A stretch of 64,000 nt of DNA from Paenibacillus pectinilyticus (GCF_001700435.1 NZ_LYPC01000026.1:248001-312000), one strand, 5' to 3'. Positions 16,477-24,910 are shown, counted from the stretch's first letter. Notes: a model not told the origin generated them from the sequence alone. Numbers and translations: made by a program.

Positions 16477-18072
16477 ATGAGTTCAGGCAAAATGACAAAA
16501 CTAGAAGCCGATGTCTTAGTCATCGGTGGCGGCCCCGCTGGGGCGTGGGCAGCTTGGAGCGCAGCCCAGCAGCATGCGAAGGTCATCCTCGTGGACAAAG
16601 GATATTTAGGCTCCAGCGGTGCAACCGCTCCAGGAGGAACGAATCTGTTGTACCTGCCGCCAGATCCCGAGCTGAGAGAGAAAGCTGTCCAGCAACGCTA
16701 TAAGGAGAGCGGATATTTGGCAGAACCGGCCTGGATTCATCGTGTGCTCGATCAAGTGTATGAGAGCTTGCTGTTAGTGGAGAAATGGGGCTATCCATTT
16801 CGCCGTGATGAGAAGGGCGTTCCGTTGCGTGATCATTTGCAGGGACCGGAATACATGAAGTTAATGCGCCGGCAGGTTAGTCGTGCGGGTGTGAAGATTC
16901 TCGATCAATCACCAGCCCTAGAGCTGCTCGTTGATGAGCATGGGGTTGGCGGTGCCAGAGGTATCTCGCGATTGGATGATTCCGAATGGGAAATTCGAGC
17001 GAATGCTGTCGTGATTGCAACAGGAGGCTGTGCTTTCCTAAGCAAAGGCTTGGGCTGCAACGTCCTCACAGGCGAGGGCGTATTGATGGCGACAGAGCTC
17101 GGTGCGGAGCTGTCCGGTATGGAGTTTACGCGTCAGTATGCGCCGAGTGCGGCTTTTGGCACGGTGACCCGTGGCCGCTTGCTGAACTGGGCGACGTATA
17201 CGTCGGAGGATGGCACGGTGCTGCAAGGCGGGGGACCGAGAGCGGGCGATTTTCTGCCTAAAATGCTAAGCAAAGGCCCGGTCTACGCGGTGCTAAACCA
17301 CGCGGACACGGTAGAAAAGCAGCAAATCCTGCGCAAGTCGCACGCGATTTTCTTCGTGCCGCTGGATCGCGCAGGCATCGATCCCTTCACAGAACGGTTC
17401 CCGCTCACGCTTCGCTATGAGGGAACCGTCCGCGGGACGGGCGGCATCCGCCTCACCGATGAGAGCTGCGCCTCAACGGTGCCGGGCCTTTATGCCGCCG
17501 GCGATGCGGCCACCCGTGAACGTGTCACGGGTGCCAAATCTGGCGGAGGCGCGTTCAACGCCTCCTGGGCCATTTCCTCCGGCACGTGGGCCGGTGCCGG
17601 AGCGGCGAAGCATGCGCTGGCGCTTGGGCACAGCGCGAGAGATCTCCGACCAGCGGGCCGCTACGGCCTGGTCGATCCAGAAGCAGCCCCCGAGCGCATC
17701 TTCGATGCGGGGGGTTTGGTGGAAGCTGTCCAGGGGGAGGTCTTCCCGCTGGACATCAATTACTTCCGCAGTGAGCCCGTGATCCGTCAATCGCTGGCGC
17801 GATTGGACGGTCTGTGGGCGAGCTTGCGGGGAGCAGCCGTGCACCCGTCGGTGCAGGGCCGGGTGCGGGCGCGCGAGATCGCCGGGATGATCGCGACGGC
17901 GAGGTGGATGTACACCGCTGCGCTCGCACGCAAGGAGACGCGAGGCTTGCATACGCTGCTGGAATACCCGGATACGGACCCAGCGCAGCAATACCGCCTG
18001 ATTGTCTCAGGGATTGACGAGATTGAGCTGCGCAAAGAGCAGGCTGCGGATCAGGAGGTTGTCACACGATGA
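16477..18072 (+). CDS. AsfA/AprA-like FAD-binding oxidoreductase, copy 1
   Basis: 531 residues. The N-terminal Rossmann motif is DVLVIGGGPAGAWAA, with the FAD ribose-binding VILVDKG (residues about 11-48). Middle motifs include AVVIATGGCAFLSKGLG and GVLMATELGAELSGMEF. A late FAD motif, GLYAAGDAATRERVTGA, resembles the fumarate reductase/APS reductase alpha family. It overlaps the following two-cluster ferredoxin gene by ATGA, as in AprA/AprB and in the asfA/asfB genes of arylsulfonate-using pseudomonads. The likely role is reductive or oxidative attack on a sulfonate or sulfate ester imported by the adjoining ABC transporter. The C-terminal part (17.4-18.0 kb) is visibly GC-richer than its neighbours. 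Confidence 0.8.
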   Translation: MSSGKMTKLEADVLVIGGGPAGAWAAWSAAQQHAKVILVDKGYLGSSGATAPGGTNLLYLPPDPELREKAVQQRYKESGYLAEPAWIHRVLDQVYESLLLVEKWGYPFRRDEKGVPLRDHLQGPEYMKLMRRQVSRAGVKILDQSPALELLVDEHGVGGARGISRLDDSEWEIRANAVVIATGGCAFLSKGLGCNVLTGEGVLMATELGAELSGMEFTRQYAPSAAFGTVTRGRLLNWATYTSEDGTVLQGGGPRAGDFLPKMLSKGPVYAVLNHADTVEKQQILRKSHAIFFVPLDRAGIDPFTERFPLTLRYEGTVRGTGGIRLTDESCASTVPGLYAAGDAATRERVTGAKSGGGAFNASWAISSGTWAGAGAAKHALALGHSARDLRPAGRYGLVDPEAAPERIFDAGGLVEAVQGEVFPLDINYFRSEPVIRQSLARLDGLWASLRGAAVHPSVQGRVRAREIAGMIATARWMYTAALARKETRGLHTLLEYPDTDPAQQYRLIVSGIDEIELRKEQAADQEVVTR

Positions 18073-18410
18073 TTGAATTGGTAAGCACGGAACGTTGCGT
18101 AGGTTGCACACTATGCGTGAAGGTATGTCCAACCAACGTGTTTGATAAAGGTCCAGATGGCATTCCGAGCATCGCTAGGCAGGAAGATTGCCAGACGTGT
18201 TTTATTTGTGAAGCGTATTGTCCTGTAGATGCGTTGTATGTATCACCGTTCGATTTGCCTCTGGAGGCAGTGCCGACGGAAATGGAGCTTGTCGAGGCTA
18301 ATCTGCTAGGCAGCTGGCGTGAAACGCTCGGCTGGGGCAAAGGCCGTACGACGTTAGCGGAGCTGGATACGACACCGTTCATTGATCGTATTTTACCTGC
18401 GCGTCGATAG
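18069..18410 (+). CDS. 2x[4Fe-4S] ferredoxin (AsfB/AprB-like), copy 1
   Basis: 113 residues with two full cluster motifs: CVGCTLCVKVCP (residues about 10-21) and CQTCFICEAYCP (about 36-47). This is the AprB-like arrangement with a C-terminal tail (GSWRETLGWGKGRTT) that could wrap the flavoprotein partner. The ATGA overlap with the flavoprotein gene strongly suggests a stoichiometric complex. It should pass electrons between a cytoplasmic donor and the FAD of the partner. It is the last gene of the first sulfonate operon. Confidence 0.88.
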   Translation: MIELVSTERCVGCTLCVKVCPTNVFDKGPDGIPSIARQEDCQTCFICEAYCPVDALYVSPFDLPLEAVPTEMELVEANLLGSWRETLGWGKGRTTLAELDTTPFIDRILPARR

Positions 18411-18431
18411 GTTGACTGTAAATAAATAGTG

Positions 18432-18562
18432 TTGACGTCTTGGAAATACGGTGCTACGATGTGTTTAATCTTAGTAAACAACTTGGTTTTGTCGACATAC
18501 AACTCAATATCCTGTCCAACCGTACACACGGAGGCGTTCCAACAAAGGGATGCCTCTTTTTT
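18432..18562 (+). promoter_or_regulatory. leader L2: promoter, hairpins and attenuator-type terminator before the second sulfonate operon
   Basis: TTGACG (18432-18437), a 17-base spacer and TACGAT (18455-18460) form a good sigma-A promoter. The transcript contains a 5' inverted repeat, TGTTTA/TAAACA (18462-18480). Next is the core hairpin CCGT-ACAC-ACGG (18520-18531), then the terminator GAGGC...GCCTC with an inner TTCC/GGGA stem and six Ts (18531-18562). The AsfA-like start codon follows 32 bases later. The core hairpin is almost identical to that of L1. Confidence 0.7.
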
Positions 18563-18594
18563 GTTCTTATAAGCATTTAGAGGAGGGCATGGTA

Positions 18595-20199
18595 ATGGCA
18601 AAGGTTTGGGAAGATAACGAATTGCGTCTCGCTGCAGATGTGCTTGTGATTGGGGGAGGTCCAGCGGGTACGTGGGCGGCTTTAACGGCAGCAACGAATG
18701 GCTCCAAAGTAATTCTCGTGGATAAAGGCTACTGTGGTACGAGCGGAGCAACGGCGCCATCTGGCACGGGGGTTTGGTACATTAAGCCAGACGAGAAGCT
18801 GCGCGAGGAAGCTAGGCAGAGCCGTTATTTATTGGGAGGCAAATTGGCCGAGGTGCCTTGGATGAATCGGGTGCTGGATCGGACCTATGAGAACATGAAT
18901 AAGCTGGGCTCCTTGGGGTATCCATTTCCGAAGGATGATATCGGTGATCCCTATAAGCGAGGGCTGCAGGGCCCTGAATACATGAAGTTGATGCGAAAAT
19001 TGGTACAAAAAGCAGGCGTACAAATTCTCGATCACAGTCCCGTACTCGAATTGCTTGCCGATGAGCATGGGGTTGGCGGTGCAACCGGTGTGAGAACACA
19101 AAGCGGGCAAACCTGGACGGTACGTGCAGGAGCAGTGGTTATCGCAACGGGTGGATGTGCTTTTTTAAGCAAAGCCTTAGGAACGAACGTGTTGACTGGG
19201 GATGGCTACTTATTGGCTGCAGAATCTGGGGCCGATTTCTCAGGTATGGAATTCTCGAACGCATACGCGATCTGTCCAACCTTCTCATCCGTAACCAAAA
19301 CAGCCTATTACCGCTACGCCTCCTTCTATCACGAAGATGGCTCGATTGTAGAAGGAGCGGGTTCACAGCGTGGACGCTCGATTATAGCGCGGAATTTGCT
19401 GCAAGGCCGTCAGGTCTACGCGAGCTTAGACCAAGCGCCAGAGGACATTCGTCCGTTGCTGCGCGTGAATCAAACGAATTTCTTCCTGCCTTTTGACCGT
19501 CTCGGCATCGATCCGTTCAAAGATAAGTTCCCAGTCACCCTTCGCTTAGAAGGTACGGTGCGTGGGACTGGCGGTATTCGTATAGTTGATGAGCAATGCT
19601 CGACGATTGTACCAGGTTTATATGCAGCAGGTGATGCAGCTACTCGTGAGCTGATTTGTGGAGGTTTCACAGGCGGTGGCAGCCATAATGCGGCTTGGGC
19701 GATGTCTTCAGGTTCATTCGCAGGAGAAGGCGCTGCGAAATTCGCAAAGGATCTTGGCGATAAAGCGGCCAATCGTCAGCTGAAAAGCGTCTCGACCACA
19801 ACCTTTACGAAGTCGGGATCCGGTCAAATTTTGAGCAAAACAGGCGAAGCGATTCAAGCGGTACAAGAGGAAGTCATGCCGTATGACCGCAATTTGTTCC
19901 GTACACAGAAAGGGTTGGAAGGATCAATTAATCGTCTGGATGGCCTGTGGAACGATTTGCGCGAACGTGTGACAACGCAGGATCTGGCAGGTGTTCGTCA
20001 TCGTGAAGCAGCGGCCATGACAGCGACAGCTCGCTGGATGTACAACACGGCACGTGAGCGTACAGAGACGAGAGGCATGCACAAGCGGGAGGATTTCCCA
20101 GAGCTTGATGCAGCGCAACGGTACCGTTTAATCAGTGGTGGGCTAGATCAAGTTTGGACACAAAAGGCTGAAGTGAACAAGGAGGCTGTTACCCCATGA
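18595..20199 (+). CDS. AsfA/AprA-like FAD-binding oxidoreductase, copy 2
   Basis: About 534 residues from ATG 18595, with AGAGGAGGG about 8 bases before it; an upstream in-frame ATG at 18550 lies within the terminator. It is a paralogue of copy 1: DVLVIGGGPAGTWAA, VILVDKGYCGTSGATAPSG, LQGPEYMKLMRKLV, VVIATGGCAFLSKALGTNVLTGDG, RLEGTVRGTGGIR, GLYAAGDAATRELICGG. Differences cluster in the substrate half (NAYAICPTFSSVTKTAYYRY here, RQYAPSAAFGTVTRGRLLNW in copy 1), so the two may act on different sulfonates. It overlaps its ferredoxin gene by ATGA. Confidence 0.8.
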   Translation: MAKVWEDNELRLAADVLVIGGGPAGTWAALTAATNGSKVILVDKGYCGTSGATAPSGTGVWYIKPDEKLREEARQSRYLLGGKLAEVPWMNRVLDRTYENMNKLGSLGYPFPKDDIGDPYKRGLQGPEYMKLMRKLVQKAGVQILDHSPVLELLADEHGVGGATGVRTQSGQTWTVRAGAVVIATGGCAFLSKALGTNVLTGDGYLLAAESGADFSGMEFSNAYAICPTFSSVTKTAYYRYASFYHEDGSIVEGAGSQRGRSIIARNLLQGRQVYASLDQAPEDIRPLLRVNQTNFFLPFDRLGIDPFKDKFPVTLRLEGTVRGTGGIRIVDEQCSTIVPGLYAAGDAATRELICGGFTGGGSHNAAWAMSSGSFAGEGAAKFAKDLGDKAANRQLKSVSTTTFTKSGSGQILSKTGEAIQAVQEEVMPYDRNLFRTQKGLEGSINRLDGLWNDLRERVTTQDLAGVRHREAAAMTATARWMYNTARERTETRGMHKREDFPELDAAQRYRLISGGLDQVWTQKAEVNKEAVTP

Positions 20200-20531
20200 T
20201 TGAGCTAGTCAGCGAGTCCAAATGCGTATCATGCAACCTCTGTGTGTCGGTGTGTCCGACGAATGTATTTGATCGTGTGGAGAATGGCATTCCCGTCATT
20301 GCACGGCAAAGCGACTGCCAAACCTGCTTCATGTGTGAGCTGTACTGCCCAGCGGATGCGCTTTATGTGGCGCCTGATGCGGAGGGACCGATGCTTGTGA
20401 GTGAAGAGGTTCTAGATGAGCAAGGACTCTTTGGCGGATATCGCGAGAAAGTTGGCTGGGGCAGAGGACGCAAACCTGTCGCTGAGCATCCCTATATTTA
20501 TGAATTAACGAAACGAACTTCCATTGGATAA
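20196..20531 (+). CDS. 2x[4Fe-4S] ferredoxin (AsfB/AprB-like), copy 2
   Basis: 111 residues with CVSCNLCVSVCP and CQTCFMCELYCP, spaced exactly as in copy 1. The tail GGYREKVGWGRGRKP corresponds to GSWRETLGWGKGR in copy 1. The ATGA overlap with the flavoprotein is retained. The whole flavoprotein-ferredoxin unit has been duplicated in tandem with its leader, and the copies have diverged. Confidence 0.88.
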   Translation: MIELVSESKCVSCNLCVSVCPTNVFDRVENGIPVIARQSDCQTCFMCELYCPADALYVAPDAEGPMLVSEEVLDEQGLFGGYREKVGWGRGRKPVAEHPYIYELTKRTSIG

Positions 20532-20543
20532 GGAGAATGAAAG

Positions 20544-21596
20544 ATGATAGAGAGACAGAAGCAGAGTAAAAGGGGATTTGGACTTTTCCGTACGACACAT
20601 GTGGTCATACTTTTAGCGGCTATGGTCGCTTTCTTAGCAGCTTGCGGCAATTCTGACGGAGGTGCGAAGACGGCTGGCGCCAGCGCAGCTGCGACTAGCG
20701 GCGGGGCCGCCAAAGTGCAGCCACCAGCGGTAATCAACTACGGTTATATTGGCACGAATAAGCTGAACTTCCCAGGCGGCGCTGAGGGATGGGGCTTTTA
20801 CAAAGGGATTATCCAAGATGAGTTCAAAAAATACGGCATTACCGATGTCAAGCTCGTTGCTTTCCCGAATGGACCTGACCAAAGTGAGTCGCTGATCAGC
20901 GGCAGATTGGATTTCGGCAGCTTAGGTGATACGCCAGCGTTGCTTGCTCGTTCGACTGGAGCGAAGACGAGAGCGATTACGCAAGGCGCGACGGATAGTA
21001 TAGGTTACCTGATCGGTAAAAAAGGCGGTCCAACAACGATTGCTGATTTGAAAGGTAAAACGATCGCGATCCAAAAAGGATCTTTCATGCACCGTTATAT
21101 TGCGGGCCTTGTGAAGGAACAAAATGTGCCCGATGTGAAGTTCATCCACATGCTGCGTCCTGATGGCGAAGCAGCCCTGGCTCGCGGGGAAGTGGATGCG
21201 ATGACGAATAGCGCGATCTTTGCTTTGAAACAAATCGATCAAGGGTTCCCATTGATTGATGATGCCTCCAAGCATCCGAACTTGATTGGAACGAGCATCA
21301 CGGTTGTTTCGGAGGATTATCTTAAGAAATTCCCTGATTTCCAAAAGGTTTGGAATGAAGCGCGGGCGAAAGCACTCAAGGATTTGCAAGCGAAGCCAGA
21401 TGAGTATTACCAGTTCCTATCGCAGCTGAATGGATTCACGCCAGAATTGAACAAGAAGGTTACACCGATTTCGTCGATCAGGGATGTTAATTTTGCTGAT
21501 GATGGTATCAAGCTGCTCGATGGCACGAAGAAATTCCTGGTTGATGAGAAGCTTGCGGAGAAGGATTTTGATCTGAATCAGTGGCTTTTAAAATAA
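20544..21596 (+). CDS. sulfonate-type ABC transporter substrate-binding lipoprotein (SsuA-like)
   Basis: 350 residues. A long charged N-terminus leads into a hydrophobic segment and the lipobox FLAAC (Cys at about residue 33), so it is a lipid-anchored surface protein. NYGYIGTNKLNFPGGAEGWGFYKG and SGRLDFGSLGDTPALLARSTGAKT match the NMT1/SsuA family. IADLKGKTIAIQKGSFMHRY is the typical hinge region. It is the only binding protein in the two operons at 13.9-23.5 kb and probably serves SsuBCC at 13947-16454. It lies 12 bases after the ferredoxin gene. Confidence 0.85.
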   Translation: MIERQKQSKRGFGLFRTTHVVILLAAMVAFLAACGNSDGGAKTAGASAAATSGGAAKVQPPAVINYGYIGTNKLNFPGGAEGWGFYKGIIQDEFKKYGITDVKLVAFPNGPDQSESLISGRLDFGSLGDTPALLARSTGAKTRAITQGATDSIGYLIGKKGGPTTIADLKGKTIAIQKGSFMHRYIAGLVKEQNVPDVKFIHMLRPDGEAALARGEVDAMTNSAIFALKQIDQGFPLIDDASKHPNLIGTSITVVSEDYLKKFPDFQKVWNEARAKALKDLQAKPDEYYQFLSQLNGFTPELNKKVTPISSIRDVNFADDGIKLLDGTKKFLVDEKLAEKDFDLNQWLLK

Positions 21597-21630
21597 AGGC
21601 GTAGCGCCTATCGGAATAGGAATGATAACT

Positions 21631-22245
21631 ATGACAGTATCCACACAAATAGGTTACCAAGAGGCAATTTCTCCCGAAGTAGAAGCGAATCGCAAGGCGG
21701 ACTATCCGGTTCATTCCCTTTTTCTGAACCGCTGGTCTTCCCGTGCTTTTGAAGAGAAGGAAGTCACGCAAGAGACGTTGCATACCGTTCTAGAGGCTGC
21801 TCGGTGGGCGCCATCCAGCTCTAATTTGCAGCCATGGCGATTCGTTGTCGCGCATACAGAAGAGCAGAAACAGAAGTTTCAAGCGTTCATCAAGCCGAAC
21901 AATCGCTTGTGGACGGATCATGCTCCTGTGTTGTTGCTGCTGCTGTCGCACAAGCTCCGCCAAGATGGCGAGCCCAACGGTGCGCATGCCTTTGATACAG
22001 GTGCAGCTTGGGCGTCCATTGCCTTTCAGGCGCATTTGCTCGGTCTAGCAACACGCGCAGTTGGCGGCTATGACCGAGAAAAAGCACGTGAAGTGCTGCA
22101 GGTTCCCGCGGAATATGAGCTTCATGCCGTGATTGCTTTAGGTTACCGGGGAGCACGTGAAACATTGGTAGAAGAATTTCAGCAACGTGAGCTTCCGAAT
22201 GGCCGTCGTGCGCTGAATGAAAGCATTATTGAAGGTTCATTTTAA
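21631..22245 (+). CDS. nitroreductase family FMN protein
   Basis: About 204 residues from ATG 21631; an ATG at 21622 abuts the AGGA. The start NRWSSRAFEEKEVTQETLHTVLEAARWAPSSSNLQPWRFVVA is the classic nitroreductase FMN site (R-S-x-R, APSSxNxQPWRF). LGLATRAVGGYDREKAREVL and EYELHAVIALGYRG complete the fold. It reduces flavin or an electrophile with NAD(P)H. In this operon it could supply reduced flavin or electrons to the AsfA-like enzymes or to the flavin monooxygenase at 59975; that link is inference. Confidence 0.88.
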   Translation: MTVSTQIGYQEAISPEVEANRKADYPVHSLFLNRWSSRAFEEKEVTQETLHTVLEAARWAPSSSNLQPWRFVVAHTEEQKQKFQAFIKPNNRLWTDHAPVLLLLLSHKLRQDGEPNGAHAFDTGAAWASIAFQAHLLGLATRAVGGYDREKAREVLQVPAEYELHAVIALGYRGARETLVEEFQQRELPNGRRALNESIIEGSF

Positions 22246-22249
22246 CCGA

Positions 22250-23509
22250 ATGGACTCGTGGAACCGGCAGTTTGCAGCGTTATTGTCTGTACAATTGCTT
22301 GTATCAACCGCACACGGTATGTTCGTTCCCCTCTTGCCCAGCTTCCTTCAGGAGGTTGGGCATGTCAGCGGAGATTCCCTCTACATATGGTCAGGCGCGA
22401 TCTTCTCGGCGAATTTCATGATCATGATGTTGGTCATGCCCTTCCTTGGTCGCATCGGGGACCGCTATGGACGTAAGCCTGTGATGCTGTGGTCTGGCTT
22501 TGGCATGACCCTCGTTACGGCATGCATGTCACTTGCCACAGAGCCATGGCAGCTAGCGTTGCTGCGATTGGCGCAAGGTTGTTTTACCGGCATCCTGCCA
22601 TTCACGATGGCGCTGATCTTGACCGGCGCAGCGAAGAATAAGGTCGGTGTCTCAGCCGGCACTATGCAAATGATGGGTGAGACCGGCTCGTTAGCTGGGC
22701 CGCTGATCGCCTCATCGTTACTTTCATTTTATTCGGTACGAGGTGCCTATCCGGCTATGAGTGTGTGCATTATGCTCGCGACTATTAGTGTGCTCTTGTT
22801 TGTCAAAGAAGGACCTCGTGCACCTGTCGTTTCTAAAAAGGAACGGAGCACATTGCTCTCGGACTGGAAGCACATCTGGCGGATGAAGCCACTCCCTTCG
22901 CTGCTGCTCAGTGCCTTATGCATTAATTTCGCCCTAGTCGGGACGAATCCGATCCTCCCCTACTATGTGCGGCAATCCACGCATACGTTCACCTTCCTGA
23001 ACGAACAATGGCTGCTCGGCATTACGTTATCGGCGACCTCACTTGCCGTCATCTTATTTTCTCCGTTGCTAGGCATGCTCTCTGATCGGGTAGGGCCTCT
23101 GTTTTTGCTGAAAATAGCGACCAGCACTGCGTTCATGCTATGCATTGTGCAAGCTGCGACGCATTTCTATCCGCTGATTCTTGCTTGCCGGTTTCTACTC
23201 GGCTTGTGTGTAGCGGGCATGATGCCCAATATCCAAGCTCAAGTGCGGGGCATAGCTCGCAAGGGGATGGAGGGACAGACCTTCGCCATGGTGAACTCCT
23301 GGATGTTCTTAGGTGCCCTGTCCGCTCCACTTCTAGGTGGCTATATCGTCGCACAGCTCGGCATTCGAGGTTGGTTTATTACAGCCATGCTGGTATTTGG
23401 CGTCAGCTGTTGGCAAGCTTTTCGCATTGGGAGCTATCAGTCGCGGAAGGTGGAGCTGGAAGGTATTCAAGCTGTGACGCATGTAACTACAACGGCCAAT
23501 TCAAATTAG
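22250..23509 (+). CDS. MFS transporter (MdtG-like drug/metabolite exporter type)
   Basis: About 419 residues, 12 membrane segments. I prefer ATG 22250 (MDSWNRQFAALLSVQLLV), five bases after the upstream stop; ATG 22217 is in frame and would overlap the nitroreductase gene. Motif A between segments 2 and 3 is GRIGDRYGRKPVM; SDRVGPLFLL is its echo in the second half. It is the last gene of the second sulfonate operon, before a strong terminator. It may export a desulfonated product, such as the phenol left from an arylsulfonate, or import a substrate. Confidence 0.85.
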   Translation: MDSWNRQFAALLSVQLLVSTAHGMFVPLLPSFLQEVGHVSGDSLYIWSGAIFSANFMIMMLVMPFLGRIGDRYGRKPVMLWSGFGMTLVTACMSLATEPWQLALLRLAQGCFTGILPFTMALILTGAAKNKVGVSAGTMQMMGETGSLAGPLIASSLLSFYSVRGAYPAMSVCIMLATISVLLFVKEGPRAPVVSKKERSTLLSDWKHIWRMKPLPSLLLSALCINFALVGTNPILPYYVRQSTHTFTFLNEQWLLGITLSATSLAVILFSPLLGMLSDRVGPLFLLKIATSTAFMLCIVQAATHFYPLILACRFLLGLCVAGMMPNIQAQVRGIARKGMEGQTFAMVNSWMFLGALSAPLLGGYIVAQLGIRGWFITAMLVFGVSCWQAFRIGSYQSRKVELEGIQAVTHVTTTANSN

Positions 23510-23537
23510 CGAGCCCCTTGGGGTTCGCTTTTTTTGA
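23509..23537 (+). terminator. intrinsic terminator
   Basis: GCGAGCCCC-TTG-GGGGTTCGC stem followed by seven Ts, starting at the last base of the MFS stop codon. It closes the 18595-23509 operon. Confidence 0.9.
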
Positions 23538-23623
23538 CGCGTGGCGGGCAGACGATTGTAGATGTAACAGAACAACCAATTTTAAACAGCCCGAGCATTT
23601 CCCAAAGTGAGATGTTATAATAG

Positions 23624-23638
23624 GTTAAACGTTTCAAC
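23624..23638 (+). promoter_or_regulatory. LacI/CcpA-like operator before the GH88 gene
   Basis: GTTAAACGTTTCAAC is a near palindrome centred on CG, the pattern of LacI-family operators. It lies just downstream of a TATAAT -10 box (23615-23620) and 24 bases before the GH88 start, a place where a repressor would block transcription. Confidence 0.5.
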
Positions 23639-23661
23639 AAACCTATTGAGGAGTGTCACAG

Positions 23662-24789
23662 ATGGCAATTCAGAATGATTGGGCACAAGAAGCATGGCAT
23701 CAAACCATAGCAAAAGTAGGTAAAACCAGCAAACGTATTGGTGATGGATTCCCGCATGCCAGTGTGGGCGGTGAATATAAGCTGGAGCCCGCTTATTGGT
23801 GGACAGCGGGCTTCTGGCCGGGGCTGTTATGGCTTTTGTACAGAGACACGAAGGATGAGGGACTTAAGCAGTTGGCCGAGTCCTGCGAGCAGCAGCTTGA
23901 TCAAGTTGTAACCGACTACTACCGGCTGGATCACGATATCGGCTTCATGTGGACGCTGACGAGTGTCGCACGTTATAAGTTGCTTGGCGCGGATGACTCC
24001 AAGCGCCGTGCTTTGCTGGCCGCGAATCTGCTTGCTGCACGCTTCAATGTGAAGGGAAGCTATATTCGCGCTTGGAATCCTTGGCGCGAGGGCGAGGACA
24101 ATGCTGGCTGGGCCATCATCGACTGCATGATGAACCTGCCGCTGCTGCATTGGGCTACGCTGACTACAGGCGACCCGCGCTACAAAGAAATCGCGGTAAG
24201 GCATGCCGACATGGCGCTCCAGCACTTTATTCGTCCCGATGGATCGGTGAATCATATCGTGATTTTTGATCCTGCGACAGGTGAGAAATTGGAAGTGAAT
24301 GGCGGTCAGGGCTTTGCACCCGAATCGGCTTGGTCGCGTGGAACCGCGTGGGCCATTTATGGGATGAGCCTCAGCTATAAGTACACTGGCGATGAGAAGT
24401 ATTTGCAGGCGGCGAAGCGGGCTGCGCATTTCTTCTTGGCGAACCTGCCGGAAGACCATGTGCCGCATTGGGATTTCCGGTTGCCAGATGGCATTCCGGC
24501 GTACCGCGATTCCTCGGCAGGCGCATGTGCGGCATGCGGACTGCTCCTGATCGCGGAGCAAGTGAACAGCCAAGAAGCGTCGCTTTACCGCGATGCGGGT
24601 GAGCGAATCCTGCATTCTCTTTACACGAACTACGGCGCGTGGGATTCCGAAGCTGAAGAAGGCTTGGTGACGCACGGTACAAGCCATTACCCAGAGGGCA
24701 AGAACATCGATGTTCCGCTTATTTACGGCGACTATTATTTCGTAGAGGGCCTTTCCCGATTATTGGGGCATGGCGAGTTGTTCTGGTAA
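23662..24789 (+). CDS. GH88 unsaturated glucuronyl hydrolase
   Basis: 375 residues from ATG 23662 (GAGGAG 8 bases upstream; GTG 23653 rejected). An (alpha/alpha)6 barrel resembling Bacillus UGL: EPAYWWTAGFWPGLLWLLYRD, then DHDIGFMW with D92, and AIIDCMMNLPLLHWA with D154, the two catalytic Asp positions of the family. SRGTAWAIYGMSLSYKYTGDEKYL and YRDSSAGACAACGLL also match. It hydrolyses unsaturated uronic acids left by polysaccharide lyases and, lacking a signal peptide, acts in the cytoplasm on imported oligosaccharides. Confidence 0.92.
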   Translation: MAIQNDWAQEAWHQTIAKVGKTSKRIGDGFPHASVGGEYKLEPAYWWTAGFWPGLLWLLYRDTKDEGLKQLAESCEQQLDQVVTDYYRLDHDIGFMWTLTSVARYKLLGADDSKRRALLAANLLAARFNVKGSYIRAWNPWREGEDNAGWAIIDCMMNLPLLHWATLTTGDPRYKEIAVRHADMALQHFIRPDGSVNHIVIFDPATGEKLEVNGGQGFAPESAWSRGTAWAIYGMSLSYKYTGDEKYLQAAKRAAHFFLANLPEDHVPHWDFRLPDGIPAYRDSSAGACAACGLLLIAEQVNSQEASLYRDAGERILHSLYTNYGAWDSEAEEGLVTHGTSHYPEGKNIDVPLIYGDYYFVEGLSRLLGHGELFW

Positions 24790-24872
24790 GCTAGGCGAAA
24801 AAGTTGGGTTAAAGGTTATGAATTAGTTAGCTGACATACAGCTAAGATATAAGAGTTGTCTGAGAGTAGCAT

Positions 24873-24899
24873 GGAGCTGCTTGCAGGCAGCTCTTTTTT
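24873..24899 (+). terminator. intrinsic terminator
   Basis: GAGCTGC...GCAGCTC stem with a six-base loop and six to seven Ts, downstream of the GH88 gene. Confidence 0.85.
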
Positions 24900-24910
24900 G
24901 CGTTCATTTC

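Noticed and set aside
17473-17991. 172-codon minus-strand frame in the GC-rich part of the first AsfA-like gene
   Set aside because: Produced by local high GC, which removes stop codons on both strands; no family features.
18062-18760. 232-codon minus-strand open frame across the first ferredoxin gene and leader L2
   Set aside because: It runs opposite to two well-supported genes and the leader, has no ribosome site and low-complexity composition. It is a shadow frame.
23827-24687. 286-codon minus-strand frame inside the GH88 gene
   Set aside because: Fully contained in a gene with clear GH88 motifs; Arg/His-rich composition is typical of antisense shadows.
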